Source of the DNA: Cacajao melanocephalus
Lineage: Eukaryota > Chordata > Mammalia > Primates > Pitheciidae
Assembly (NCBI GenBank): GCA_963573385.1
Contig: CAUYLG010052066.1
Location: 1-64,000 of the forward strand
Reading direction: 5' to 3'
DNA length: 64,000 bases
Shown: in pieces, positions 44,216 to 57,305 of the stretch
How the letters are laid out: each line of letters begins with the position of its first letter
Position numbering within the stretch: position 1 is the stretch's first letter
Program-made: the position numbers and the translations under genes
Notes under the pieces: generated by a model
The model's database searches: none
The model's input: the letters and a program-made list of their open reading frames with translations, nothing else
Told to the model about the DNA's origin: nothing

Positions 44216-44295
44216 TTAGTTTGGTGCAAAAGTAATAGTGGTTTTTGCCATTGAAAGTAATGGCAAAGAACGCTATTACTCTTGCACCAATCTAA
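44216..44295. mobile_element. MADE1 element (80-bp palindromic mariner MITE)
   Basis: Exactly 80 bp, beginning TTAGTTTGGTGCAAAAGTAA and ending CTTGCACCAATCTAA, the two halves inverted. MADE1 is the known source of the miR-548 family. TA precedes it, as expected for a mariner target. Confidence 0.95.
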
Positions 44296-44740
44296 ATACT
44301 ACATAGTATAATAACTTTTCATCAGTGAAGTTTTCTTGCTCATCTGTGCTATGGGAAGCCTCATACTGTAAGTCCTCACAGGACTGTTGATAGGGCAAAT
44401 GAAATGATGATACAAACCCACTTTATAAACCACAAACAGCTATAAAATATGAGCCATTATTATTTTCTGAGTTCCTCTTTGCTGCTGTCCCCTTTTCCAA
44501 TTTGAAAAGGTCAGTTTAAATTCTAAAGCAGCCAACCAACAGTTTACAAGCGGATTAAGTTTTAAAAGTTTATTGTTTGAACTCTGAAACACTTGGAAAC
44601 AAGGCCATAAATTGTATTTAAGTTCTCAGGCTAGCTCACTAATTCTTCTAAAAGCATAATATTTCTTTGAAATAATTTAGGAAAACAGTATGAGATGTTA
44701 CTGTTGCAAAAACAGACAGAGACTTTTGTAGAGATTTTTA

Positions 44741-44888
44741 TTTTTATAATGTTTAAAAAAGTATTTAAGATAGAGACGAGGTTTCACTATGTTGCCCAGG
44801 CTGGTCTTGAACGTCTGAGCTCAAGTGCTCCTGCCACCTCCGCTTCCCAAAGTGCTAGAATTACAGGCATGAGCTACCACGCCCGCCC
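44741..44888 (-). mobile_element. Free left Alu monomer (FLAM-like) with 14-bp duplication
   Basis: Contains only the left half of an Alu, inverted, between exact copies of TGTAGAGATTTTTA (44727-44740 and 44889-44902). Confidence 0.88.
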
Positions 44889-45147
44889 TGTAGAGATTTT
44901 TAGAGAACTTTCAGAAACTTTCAAGGACTTCAGAGATATACTCAGAGAATCGGAACAAAAGAGTAAAAAAGGCTAAGGAAAATTTATGTGTGTCCATGGA
45001 AGAATTTATGGAGTGGAATTAACTGAGCTGTGGTCTGGGAAGGATATAGAAATGGGAGACCACAGTCTGTGCACAGTTCTGAGAATCAACAAAAAATTGT
45101 TGCTGGGAAGGTATAGTGGTTCTGGTTTAAATAATTACTCATAATTT

Positions 45148-45161
45148 CCACTAGATGGCAA
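45148..45161 (+). promoter_or_regulatory. CTCF-like motif
   Basis: CCACTAGATGGCAA fits the CTCF core CCASYAGRKGGCRS except for two loose positions. About 2.2 kb upstream of the AFAP1L1 start. Sequence match only. Confidence 0.4.
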
Positions 45162-46109
45162 TGTTGACTAAGTTGTCTACAGCTTGGTTGCTGTCAGAGT
45201 GAGATGGATGAGAAAGTTATTTGTTGGTTTGGACAAGGAATAACTATTTTTTTTCTGTATGTTTCCTTGAGTGAGGCCTATATTTCTCATAAAAACTAAC
45301 AATCCTCACTGTCCCTAAACTCGTTAGGCAATATCGATTGCACTCTGTGCAAGTTGCTATTGGAAGAAGAAATGCTAAGTAGGAATGATTCCCACCCTCA
45401 GGGAACCTGTAATCTAGTAGAGGAGACAGATAAGTACAAAATAATGTAATACAAATTATTATATGACAAGTACCAGAGGAGAAATAAAGTGTTCTTAGAG
45501 TCCATCAGACAAAGCAAGACTTTTTTTTGACTAATCACGGAGGCAGTAACGGATGGCAGACATTTGGAAGGGGGGCAACTGAGAACGTGTAATGAGGGGA
45601 TAACATTATGGGCAAAGAATGGTGAGAGCAAAGACATTGAGCTGAAAGGTGGCAGGATGTGTCTGTGAAGCAGTTCAGGTTGGCTGGATTGTGGGTTATT
45701 AAGGGGCAAGCATCAGGGCAAGGATGGGAATGAGGGTTGTTGGTATCCCCTTTCCATTTCATTTTGAGTGCAACTCTCTGGCAAGGATTTTTAGGAGCTG
45801 CCTCATATCTTCCCTTTCACTACCTACTTTGCTCACTTCCAGGTTTTCCAGGTTTGCCTGGTGCTTGTCTGAAGAATTCTATATGGGGAGCTCCAGCTCT
45901 GTAAGAAGATATCAGATTTGGCCCTAGTGAACAATACTAGGAAGCAAGCTTTCAACTCCCTCCTGCTCCTGGTCTTGTGAAAACAAATGATACTCCCCAG
46001 TCTCATTCTTAGCTTATCAGGTGGAACTGGGAAACCCTGGGAAAGAAAAATTTGGAGGCTCAGGACTGTTTGTTCCAGGCAGAGAAACATACTCTAGCCT
46101 CCTAACCTG

Positions 46110-46260
46110 TCACCTTACCTCCAGGGACTGCTTCCCCATGGCCACCAGAGTGACCATTCCACGATCCCAATCAGACCATGCAACTTTTCCCTTAAAAATA
46201 TTCGATGGCCCTCAGCAGAGAGTCTAGATTTCTTATTATGGTGTTTGGGGTGCCTTCTTC
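46110..46260 (+). mobile_element. L2 LINE fragment
   Basis: Weak: 'caatcagaccatgcaacttt', then 'aaaatattcgatggccctca'. Confidence 0.5.
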
Positions 46261-46379
46261 ACTGAGCCTGCAGTGTGATCTCAGGAGACCTCAAGAAGAG
46301 TAAGAAAAACAACAGATGGGTGCTCAGATCTGGGTTCCTGAGTCAGCTTTGTTGCTGCGTGAATCTCAGGTCTGCCATT

Positions 46380-46560
46380 GGGTCAATAGTACATAATTTC
46401 TTATGTGCTTCTTTCCCTATGCTTCCCTGTCCCCCACAAGACTGCAAATGCTGTGAGAGCAGGTGCTGTATCTTACTCACTGCCGGATCCCTAGAACCTA
46501 GCACACAGCGCCCAACACCTAGTAAGTGGTAATAAGTATTTGTGGAATGAGTCAGTGAAA
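46380..46560 (+). mobile_element. L2 LINE 3' end
   Basis: 'gctgtgagagcaggtgctgt', 'gccggatccctagaacctag', 'agtatttgtggaatgag'. Confidence 0.8.
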
Positions 46561-47799
46561 ACATATGCAACGATGTGTGAGGCCTGCCAATATTGGCTTC
46601 TATTAATGCATGTGTCCTGCGGATCCTGTTTGTCCTCTGGGATTGTCATATTTGCCTATTTATTTGCAGGGGAAAACGAGCTTGTGACCAGGCATTCTGG
46701 AGACACGCTGCTGTGCTGCCCAGACCCTGTGTGCTGCTGTGGATGTGCAGCTTCTCCTTGGCTCAGGGTCCCTCTCCCATGCTCCTTTGTGTGGGGTGAG
46801 CCCCAGAGCCCTCTGATCGGGTGTCTGCCTGATGTTGGCTGCCAGAAGAAAACCTCTCTTGTTCCACTCAGCACAATGTCGCCATTATAGCCCCTATCCA
46901 GGGAAATGACACACGTCTGCTGGTCCACCCTGGGCCCCGGAAAGCAGATAGAGATCTCACTGGCTGTTTCTGGGAGAAAGAAAGAATTTCATGGATGGAT
47001 GAAAACTCCTTCTTCCCATGCACCTTCATGTTTCTGCACCAGGGCACGGGGCTCCTACCTGCGCGGGGGCAGCAAGGCTCAGCTTCCACAGTTGTTAAAG
47101 CCAAGCCCAGTGGTTGTGTCTAAAGGAAAAGGAGCTTTTGTTTTTATGCTGAAATGCTGTATGAAGCTTACTCCCTTCCTTTGGATTCTTCATCTTAGGT
47201 GAGACCTTAGGCTCCTTAAGCGAGGCTTGTGCCCTGAAGCACCTACAGGGCTGGGCAGGGAAGTGTGTGCAGGAAGCAGGCCATGGAGGTGGAGGGGCCA
47301 TGGCAAAGTGGAGCCCTCTTGTCCCATCTGAGGGTCCAGTCACCAATCAGCTCAGCTCTGGAGTGGCCAGATCTTCAGATTTTCCAGCAGGACCCAGAAA
47401 TCCAGATTTTAGTAAAAAATCTCTTTTGATTGAAAAGTGTTGGTAACGAATTCCAATTGTTTTAAAACATTGCAAAAAACACCCCTGTGGACTTAATCTG
47501 GTCTATAGTCCCCCCCAGAACCCCATGTCGAAACTTGAGGGAAAGTGTGGACCCATGAAGACTTCTGAAGGGTCTTTCCAGCTGGGGGCCTCTACACTGA
47601 GGCCTGAGGAGGGTGTGCAACTCCTAACACTGCAGCGTGGACTAACTCTCTTCTGAAGATCTGGGCTGCATGCCCCCAACTTCAACCGTGGCTGCACGCT
47701 GGTACCAGGTTGCTGAGGTCCAAAGTGGGTTTTATAACCTGGAGCTAGAAAAGCTTTAGAGCCCCAAAGAGCCTGACACATTAGCCCATCTGGTTCCTT

Positions 47800-47900
47800 C
47801 ATTTGTCAGTTAGGGAAACTGAGGCTGAGGGAGGGGGAGAAATCTTCCCTGAAATCACATAAGGCCTTAGATCCAGAACCAGGAGCGGTGATGCCGATAT
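47800..47900 (-). mobile_element. MIR SINE fragment
   Basis: 'agttagggaaactgaggctg' followed by 'gaaatcacataaggcc'. Confidence 0.6.
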
Positions 47901-47919
47901 GAGGTCCCCTGAGCCACTG

Positions 47920-48160
47920 TGTTCAGTTTGTGGGACGTAGTGGTGAAGAGCACGACTTTAGGACAAGGTAGATCTGAGTGTTACCCAGTCCTGCCTCTGC
48001 ACAGCCAAGGCATGATCTTCAACCTCTCTGAACCTCAGATTCCTCAATTAAAAATTGGGGCTACAAACACCTTCCCCACACGGCAGTTGCAATGCTTCAG
48101 TGTAACTGTGTATGCAAAGTGTAGAGTGGCTGATGCCCTGCCAGCACATAGTGTGTTTTC
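47920..48160 (+). mobile_element. MIR SINE
   Basis: 'gtggtgaagagcacgacttt', 'tgaacctcagattcctcaat', 'atgcaaagtgtagagtggct'. Confidence 0.85.
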
Positions 48161-48204
48161 TTCAAATGTCAGCTGACACTCTTCGGGGAGATTTTGTATG
48201 ATAT

Positions 48205-48400
48205 AGCCAAGTGCACGGGTATCTCTAAGTTCAAGTTCAGGCTCTGTCACATACAGCTGTGAAACACTGGGTGAGTTACTTATCAAGGGCCCAATTTCCC
48301 CATCTGTAAAATGAGGATGAAAGTAGTCCCCAGAGGATTCAATGAGATCTGTAAGGTGCTTAGCACAGTGTCTGAGCCATCGTCAGAAGCGTTGGTTATT
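48205..48400 (+). mobile_element. MIR SINE
   Basis: 'gttcaagttcaggctctgtc', 'tttccccatctgtaaaatga', 'aaggtgcttagcacagtgtc'. Confidence 0.9.
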
Positions 48401-49359
48401 ATGTAATTGGTGTGGGTTTCCTCTGAAGAACTTGTCAGATGTTTATGGAAAAATATTAAGGGATACTGAAATTGTGGCCACATGCCCAGGCTGCCCCCTG
48501 CAGGGAGTTTTATATAATTCCAACCCCTGGAAATGCAACTGATTCTATCAGGTTCCTCCTTCCCTACAGAGTGCCCGATGCTACCAGACAGGAGGACTAC
48601 CAGGCCTCCAAATGCTGCTACCCATGAGTCTGCTAACGAGTGGCGTTTTCTATGCACATTTAAAAACATTGCATAGTGCTGTTATTTTGTTAGAAGGACA
48701 GATGCCAGGGCCAGATGGACAATTTGTCCTGATCCAGGGGGGCAAGACCCTGTGTGTTAGGGAGGCAGTCTCGCTTCTTTTGCATGACAAGGAATTCTGT
48801 ATCCATAAGGAGGTTTCGGAAAACCAGAAGGCTCTAGGTCTGGGCCCTGAGAGCACTTTCCGGTGACAGACTGAGTCAAGCTTTCCCCCTTCCTATGTGT
48901 TCCCTAGTGATTCATGTCACACTGCATGCTCTGATTGGGGCAGATGCCTGCTCTTTTTAAATTGTGGTCACTCTCCCTCACATAGACAGCAAAGGAACAC
49001 ATTCGGGATTTCACTGCCAATATTCATTCACTCCGGGAGCCAGCGTATCTGTCATGACTTCTTTGGTGGCAAGTGACAGAATCACAACTCCAACCAGCTT
49101 TAAGCAAAAAGCTGAAAGGGTAGCTAGGTAGTTGAAGGCGTGAAGCTGGCTTGAAGGCAAGCTTGGATCTAGGAAGACAAACCGAGAAGTCGCTCTTTTC
49201 TCTCCAGCTCCTGGCTCTGCCCTCCTCTGTTTAGTCTTCATCTTCAGGTGGTCTGTCCCAGTCTGTGGCAGAGAAGGCCACACAGCTGCAGGCCTGAATT
49301 CCCTACACCTGGATTCCAGGTAAGACAGGTAGCCTATCTCCTTGTAGTTCCAGCAGTGC

Positions 49360-49373
49360 CCAAGAGGGGGCAC
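49360..49373 (+). promoter_or_regulatory. CTCF-like motif, strong core
   Basis: CCAAGAGGGGGCAC, preceded by GTGC; the AGGGGGCAC half fits the CTCF core exactly, with two off-consensus bases before it. Between the two genes. Sequence match only. Confidence 0.45.
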
Positions 49374-49529
49374 TTATAGTCTAGGTAAACCACAGGATCT
49401 AAGCCCAAGGTGAGCCGTCAAATGCATGCTTGCCCTGCAGCCAGGTGCACACTTGCAGCACACCATCGTTCCTTCCCACTCTATCAAATAAATGTCACGA
49501 CTTCTATTTTGCACGTCCCACTTCATTCG

Positions 49530-49858
49530 TTTGCTAGGGCTGCCACAACAGAATTTCTGTCAGCAGAGCTGGTTTCCTCTACGGCCTGTCTCCTTGATTG
49601 GTGGATGGCTGCCCCTTTGCTGTCTTCTCACCTGGCTGTCCCTCCATGCATGGGCTCCCTGGCTGTCACCACATGTCCAAATCTTCTTATGAAGACACCA
49701 GCCAGATTGGATCAGGCCCTACCCTGACAGCCTTATCTTAATCTAATCACCACTTTAAAAACCCTATGTCTAAGTAGAGTCACATTCAGAGGTACTGGGG
49801 GTTTAGGGAATCAAGATATGAAACGGGAGGGTGAGGACACAGTTCAATTAGCAAATGG
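49530..49858 (-). mobile_element. MLT1-like LTR, minus strand
   Basis: Inverted MaLR-type text: 'gtttgctagggctgccacaa' at its 3' terminus, 'accagccagattggatcagg' in the middle, and 'gaggacacagttcaatt' at its 5' terminus. Subfamily uncertain. A 13-bp tandem pair (CTTACCCATGACR) follows at 49897-49922. Confidence 0.7.
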
Positions 49859-50394
49859 CAGGGCTGAGACTGCCCTGAAGGAGGCTGCATCTAACCCTTA
49901 CCCATGACACTTACCCATGACGCTGTAGTGTCCCTGCTGGAGTTCATGGCAGCATACCCAGAGGCAAAGGCTTTACAATGCTCAGCAGTGGGGAAAATGA
50001 GAGGCTGTGTCTACTGAAAACCTCAGTGATGTCCAGGGACACCCTGTCTATATGATGCCCCGGGAGGATACCACTAGTATGTGAGAGTCTTGGCTGTCAG
50101 GAGAGCTGTGGTTTAGGAAGCTCTGTTTGTTGTCAAGGAATCTTGGGTTTTCTCCTCTCTCTGCAGCATTTTCAGATTGTTTCTCTTGGGCTCTCCAAAG
50201 ATCAGGTATCATGAGGACGTTGAGAAAATACGAATCGCTTTCTCTCTTCGCTTTTCCATCAGGTAGAACTGCGTTTCCTGAAGTGTGGAATTCAGACAAT
50301 TGGTGAAAATGTGAGATGTGTTTAGATGTTACACAGACCAGCATATTTGGAGAGTTATGAATTTATGTGAATTTGTATTAAAAACATATAACCA

Positions 50395-50710
<316 letters not shown>

Positions 50711-51769
50711 AAGCTAACTCAAACCAAAAGACCCACATAAACAGTCCTACAAACCCGCACTTTTCACTGGCATTAAAACAGAAACATCAGATACGTGACA
50801 TTTGAAAGAAAAATATCGAGTAAATAGTATTAAGAAAATATATAATTTGACAAAATAATGAAGGTGATGCTTGAATGACTCAAATCTGGGAAGCTCCTGG
50901 ATGGTTCCCCTGAGAAGGAAATGCTTCTGGCTATGGACGTAGGTGACACGCAGTTTTAAGCCTTGTGTATCTAGACATTTAGCTCTAACTTTCCCTGAGG
51001 CTGACCATAGATGGTGACTTCTTGCATTTGGTTTCTCTTGTCTGTGTCTCTGGACCAATCATATTGGACGAGGGCAAGTACAGAGGTGAAAGGCTTGTGG
51101 GTGGTGGGGAGAGGCTGACCCTCATCTGCACAGCCCCGGACTGCATTCATCTGGAGTCTTGCTACAGGGTTTCTGAGTGGCTTGGCGCCACCTGTAGCTG
51201 AGTATGTAGGCAGGTGTTTATCACTGTGCAGTCAAGATTTTTAGCAACTCAAAGTCTGATGTGGAACAATACGTTTAAAACTGAATTCCACGTGGAACTG
51301 GCATAATTCTGTGAGGTCAATTGCTGTTAATCTTAGTAGTGCTTTTGCTCCCTTGAATTTTGCTAACAGTGCTGAATAACGGCCTTTTACTCTATGTTTG
51401 GCTCTGTGGCCAGCTGCAGCTGCTGAAACCTTCCACAGCTGGTGCCCATGTCCGTGAACTGGGCGCCTGGTGAGGGTGAGGGCTGCAGGCACAGGACAGC
51501 TGGCTTCTTGTTCTGATCTGCTCGAAGCTCAGTCAGCCTGGATCATGGCTGCGAATTACAACTATTGTATTATTGACTTTAAGCTCTAACCTTCTGTGGT
51601 TTCTGTGGACTCCAAAGTCATGTTCTGCTTTATTGATGCAAGGTTGATCTCCAGTGTCCAAAGGGGTTGCATATGTGGGGAAAGGCCCCCTTCTAGAATT
51701 TCAGTCTGACTCAAAATGTTATGTCTGTCCATGAAAGGAAGGTGGGTGAGAGAAATGCTTCTTTCACAT

Positions 51770-51915
51770 CACCATGTGTGTGAATCACCTGGGGATCTTA
51801 TGAAAATACAGATGCTGATTGGGCAGGTCAGGTGGGGTCTGAGGTTCTGCATTTCGCACAAGCTCCTGGGTGATGCCGATGTTCCTGGTTAGGAAAAACA
51901 CTTTGAGTGGCAAGG
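51770..51915 (+). mobile_element. MER5A DNA transposon
   Basis: 'gaatcacctggggatcttat', 'ctgggtgatgccgatgttcc'. Confidence 0.88.
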
Positions 51916-52009
51916 CCTGGAACATTTCTTCCTAAACCCAGCATGTTGACAACCACAGTGCAAGCCAAGCACCCTCCTCAAAGCCCGGATGCATGAGCGC
52001 TGTCCTTCT

Positions 52010-52440
52010 AGACTCTGTGCATGGCTGGCCCCTCCCTGCCCTCCCACCTCTTCTAATCTCACTCTCCCCTGCATTGGCTTCACTCCATCCTCATTGGTAT
52101 TTTTTATTCCTCCAATAAGCCAAGCTCTTGCTCACCCCAGGGCCTTTGCATCCACTGTTCTCTGTGCCAAGAATGCTGTCAACCCCACTTTTCCCCAGGT
52201 ACTTGGTTTTCATCCTTCCATTAGTGTACAAAGTGAGGTCGTTTCTCATGGTACCTATTTGTTGTCTCTGTAGCAGTTAACTTCATGTGCCATCTCTTTT
52301 TCTGTTGGCTTATTTATAATTCGTTTCTCCTCTAGACCGGAGTCCATGAGGAAAGCCCATACCTGCCTTCCACACTGTTGTATCCTCCGTGCTCCTGCCT
52401 GGCAGGAGATGCTTGCTCATGAATATTTGCTGACTGCATG
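52010..52440 (+). mobile_element. L2 LINE fragment
   Basis: 'cagggcctttgcatccactg', 'tggtacctatttgttgtctc', 'tgctcatgaatatttgctga' in the L2 order. Confidence 0.8.
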
Positions 52441-53359
52441 TGTAGGCATGGAGGAAAGATGCATTCTTGAGTATCTTTTTGCACATTTGCGCCACCCGTC
52501 TGGAGGGGCTGTGTTGGGGCTGAAAGTCAGCGTTGGTTTTTATTGAAGAATCACAGAATGAGAGTTCAGAAAAGGAGCTACTTTTAATTCTAAGCCACAT
52601 CTCATCCTCAGAGATGTCGAAGTGTGAAAAAGGTGTGCCTCTTTGAAACAGATAAAACACAGTAAGTCTAGCAGATCTGGAACAGAGGTTATGTCAAATT
52701 CATTTACAAAATATTGGATTAAACAAAGGTACTGTGGTGGGTCTTCTCAGGACTTTTGGCAATGTGCATCACGAGTCTACAACAGAAGGGACGTGATGTG
52801 CTCTTTCACGGCACAGTGGCTGTGGCAGAGGCACTGTAATTCCCTCATCCAGAGGCCACTCGTTTTCTGCCCTGCTCTCTTCTTTGTTGGTAGATGGCCT
52901 GCCTCCCCCTGTTGAGGCTGAAAGTGCCAAACGCCCAATTTCCTAGCCTTCATGACAGCAGGAGCATGGACCTATTCCTAGTTCTGGCCAGGTGGGATCT
53001 GAGCAGAAGTCTACTGAGGACTTTGGAAAAGTTTTTCTGACTACAATAGACATGCGATAGACTTTCTTGTTTTTTGATGTGATTGTGTGGGGATGTGATG
53101 CCTGGAGCACAGCAGGCTCTTGTAAACATAGGGGGCATGCCGGCCGAGGACAAGAGCTTACATGCTAAGGACGGCGAGGTACAGAGATGCAAACAACCTG
53201 GGCTCTGGACTCCATCCCTGAGCTGCTGAATGTACTAACTCTGCACCTTGGACTTCTGGTTGTGCAAGACAACATGTCCTCTCACCATTGAAGCCACTTG
53301 TAGTAAGATGCTCTCTTTACTTGCAGCTGGAATTGCTTAATAAGAGTGATAAGCCGGTC

Positions 53360-53580
53360 TCTCTGAGTCAGACAGGCTGGAAATAACTTCTGGCTCTACC
53401 AGTGGTAATTATGGTTTTCTTCAAAGCTATTTACTCATTTAGGAGATGGAGATATTAATAATGGCTACTTCTTGGGTTGTTACAGAAGCCTAAATGAGAT
53501 AATGGGTGTGAAGTGCTCACATAGAACTTGGAATATTGCTGGTGCTTAGCAATAAGGAACTATTACTATTATTAATTTTG
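53360..53580 (+). mobile_element. MIR SINE
   Basis: 'cttctggctctaccagtggt', 'gggttgttacagaagcctaa', 'ggtgtgaagtgctcacatag'. Confidence 0.8.
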
Positions 53581-53738
53581 ATCACAGAACGTCTTTGCTA
53601 TTGAAACATCCTCTACCATCTTGAGGGATCCTGCATTCTACAGAAAACAATCTGAGTGATGTTTACTTCTACCAAACTTTGTTTTTTTTTTTCAGAAGGA
53701 GAAACTGAGGCCAAAGGAGTGGCTGCTGTTTCAGTGCT

Positions 53739-53744
53739 TTTATT
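53739..53744 (-). terminator. ABLIM3: Candidate ABLIM3 polyadenylation signal AATAAA
   Basis: AAAATAAAAG on the minus strand, the first canonical hexamer I find below the stop codon. No transcript evidence is available here. Confidence 0.5.
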
Positions 53745-54079
53745 TTGAAAAATGTGCAGGGTTCAGCCTTTTCCCATGTCAGTCATTTCCACTCCCACAG
53801 AAGAAACAACAGAAGGACACAGGTTTGGGGTTGAAATGATGTGCTTTTATGGGAAACAAAAATATCCAACAACAATAACAAAAGCCCTTCAATCTCGTCA
53901 AGTTCTTAACCACTGACAATGAGGCAGCTTCAGTGTTTGCATCTTGCTGGGGACGTTTCTAAAGGGTCAGGAGAGTGAAAAGACGTTGGCCAAAAAGAGA
54001 AGTCTCAGGGAGGGCTGACGTCCGACATGAGAGCACGGCCGACTTCCCTCTGGCCTCTCACCCTATCACCCCTTTCACT

Positions 54080-54420
54080 TAGAATCTCCTCCCAATCTAC
54101 AAAGATCCTTCCTGCTGAATTTTCCTCAGATGCATTCTCTTCCAGAAGGCTTTCCTTGGTCTGCTTTAACTGCATATGACTTTTCAGTAACATCACGTAC
54201 ACTTTCTCATTCCTTCTCCGATCACTTTCTGCCTTACGTCCGTTATGTTTGGGTACTGCCTTACGATACCCACTGTTAGTAGGCATGCCCCTGAGACCCA
54301 GCCCCAGGTGGACTCACCCTGGTGCTCCCCTCCCCCTCCCCCATTCAGTGCTTAATATTCAGCAGGTGCTCAACATCAGAGGTGCTCAGTGAGGGTTTGT
54401 TCAGTTTAAGTCAGTTCTAC
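54080..54420 (+). mobile_element. L2 LINE fragment within the 3'UTR
   Basis: 'ttccagaaggctttccttgg' and 'ttaatattcagcaggtgctc', typical L2 blocks, antisense to ABLIM3. Confidence 0.6.
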
Positions 54421-55861
54421 ATTTGCCATGTCACATCACCAGCCTCTTGAGAGTCACTATTGTCATTTTCAATTCTTCATCCTTCCTCCATGACCTCAAA
54501 ATGGTCCGACTCAAGGCATCTCCAAGAAGGAACAGCTCCCACCAAACATCGCCCACTCAAGGTGAAAGGTTTGGAGAGGAGAAGAGAGGTTAAGCCTTCA
54601 CCCCTGTTCAGCGAGGTGAGCAGGCAGGAAAGGTAGCCACAGGGAAATCCAGGATGGCCATGAGTGCTGTTGGCCAACACTTCATTTTGGAATCTCGTAA
54701 GCAACCACTCTTCCAAAAGTTTCCCCCTGAAACATGGCTAACTTTTCAGCACAAGCCGAGGACTGGTGGAGGTATGGTATGGTTGTCCTGCCAGCCCACA
54801 GACTAGAGGCATAGACCAAGAACCTTTCTTTGGGACACGGCCTGTTTTCTCTCTGGAGGGTAGTGAGAGTTGTCTGTCTGGTTGTTCTGTTGGAGCTCTG
54901 GTGGGAACGTTAGCCCTGCGGTGTTGAGTTGTCAGGCACATAGATTGTAATAAGGCTAAAGAATACAGGCTGCCATCATGGGCCTCTCCTTGAAAGTGGG
55001 AAGGGTCAGAAGTTGCTGGGAGCAGTGAGGGAGGGGGGAAGATCCCAAGAAAGCCTGCAGCTCTGATTCTCACAGGTGCCCTGCTCTATCTCCCACTTCT
55101 GCTCCCTCTCCTTTCCTCTGGTTCTCCAAGTCCAGGTCAGGCAAAAGGGCCAGTTGGAAGTGGTAGAGGGAAGGGAAGGGCCTTTTTCTTTTCCTACCAT
55201 GAATCCTAGATTTGGACAAGGGAGAGGCTACAATCCAGGGCAGAAGGAGGAGGGTTGAGGAGCTGAGGAGAGGCCTAGGTCCTGTCCACTTCTGTTGACT
55301 GGTATAATGACTAGATTTGAGGCTCACACTTTTAACTGCATTGTCCCCAGAGAGCACTGAGCTCTTAATTGGGGGTGTTGAAAGTTCTTCGTGGGCGCTC
55401 AAAGGCGCTCATTGATTTGGGGAGATTGCTGCAGATCTTCCCATGGGAGGGCCCCTCTGGGGCCAATAAGGTGTGGAAACCACATGGCCAGCATGAGCCC
55501 TAGAAGTTTAAGAAAGGGGCCACAGAGCAAAGAGAAGACAGACTTCTTCAGGCACCTTCTTTAGGAAAGAGAGTTGGACCTTGGGGCACTCAAGTTAGGA
55601 CAGATGTTTCAGTATAAAAAGGATCCCCAATAAAAGGACAGAGTCCCCTCAAATCCCTTCCCAGATCCCACAGCACTTAGAAAAGAGAAAGTAAAGAGCA
55701 TAAAAATATCTCGATGATGTGGGCTTGCCTGACAGCACAGAAAAGCAAGTCTCATGGCAGGCAGTGTGTCCCATTACACAAGAGAGGATTATACCGAGCT
55801 TCAGTAGAGAGATTTTACATATATCTTTATATAAATGCATATATATTTATAGAGCCTCTGC

Positions 55862-55975
55862 CTAGAACAGCCGGGCTTGCTTCTTCAGTTCATTCCTCTT
55901 CCAGAGGGCCAGCCGGTCAAACTCGGAGATGGTCATGCCAAAGACTTGGTAGAACTCTTCCTGGGACAGATGGCG
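55862..55975 (-). CDS. ABLIM3: ABLIM3 last coding exon (end of villin headpiece)
   Basis: 114 coding nt from acceptor 'ctccttcag' to TAG at 55864-55862. It encodes [20 protein letters not shown], then [17 protein letters not shown] and stop. This is the C-terminal helical subdomain of the villin headpiece, which binds F-actin; the family hallmarks LWKRN and KKxxxLF at the very end are intact. ABLIM3 is a protein of about 680 residues with four LIM domains, located on actin in muscle and epithelial cells. Paralogues ABLIM1 and ABLIM2 have similar ends; the [12 protein letters not shown] wording is what I associate with ABLIM3. Confidence 0.93.
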   Translation of the reverse strand, partial: RHLSQEEFYQVFGMTISEFDRLALWKRNELKKQARLF

Positions 55976-56918
55976 CTGAAGGAGATGGGGCGGGCAAGGG
56001 TGGGGGACAGAGAGAGAGAGTAGCATGAGGATGGAAGATGCAGGGGCAGGCGGAGGCAGCAGTGGGCGCTGCATGTTCCTTCTCACCCTGTGCCTTGCGC
56101 GGTGTCTGAGCCAGGGGCATATGTGATGAATACTTGTTGAGTGGCTGAATATGGGAATGAACGCTTCCCCAGGGAGGGCTCTGGAGCTGATCTAGCTGAA
56201 GAAGCCTCCCCTGCGCATGACTCAAGTGCGACTTCTGCTTCCACGACACACCCCTCCGTGCCCCTTCTTGACCCCTCCCCTTTATGCATGCCTGCTTCAT
56301 GCATTTGTATCTGGAAGTGTGTGGCTTCATGCTATCCCACTCCCCTTTGAAAGAAAAAGGAGGCATGTCCAAGATTTTAGGGGATATTTCCTCTTACTTA
56401 TGTTTTAACAAATGATCTGGAAAGCTGTTCATCAGGCCAGTCAATGAAAAAAATTACTGCTCATAATTTTTGAAGCACCAAAATATCCTCTTATCTTTTT
56501 GTGATATGAAAACAAATATGCTTTATAATCAAGCCCTTGCTTGCATTCTATAGTAGATTTCCCCCTCTTTCTGGCCTCCTTTCCTTCCTCCCTTCTAAGC
56601 AGCTTTAAATGTGTGATACATTGTCAAGAGCTTTTAGTTAGAAATATACAGCAGTTAAAATGTGGCAAAATGTTAACAATTGGTGTATTCAGTGAAGGGT
56701 AGACGGATGTTCATTTTACTATTCTTGCGACTTTCCTGGAGGGCATAATATTTTTCAAAATGAAATGTAAAATTAAGTTTAAAAAGAGAAATATATACAG
56801 AAATATATGCATATATACTGCCTGCAAACTTAACGGATTCACTCGAGCTGGCTTGTTGGTAGCAATTACATGAGCGAATTGGGTACTGAAGGAGATTCAG
56901 TGAAAATTATGTATGTGA

Positions 56919-57305
<387 letters not shown>

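Larger units (their letters stand above)
53720..55861 (-). other. ABLIM3: ABLIM3 3'UTR (end approximate)
   Basis: Runs from the stop codon at 55862 to a presumed cleavage site about 20 bp below the first canonical AATAAA on the minus strand (53744-53739). The 3'UTR would be about 2.1 kb. A CATAAA variant at 53851-53846 could give a slightly shorter form, and a shorter end inside the L2-derived stretch near 54340 is also possible. Just after the stop there is an AT-rich stretch (55805-55855). Confidence 0.55.

Noticed and set aside
46540..46890. 116-codon open frame in the intergenic region
   Set aside because: Cys-rich but overlaps an L2 end, has no known homology I can recall and no splice or promoter context.
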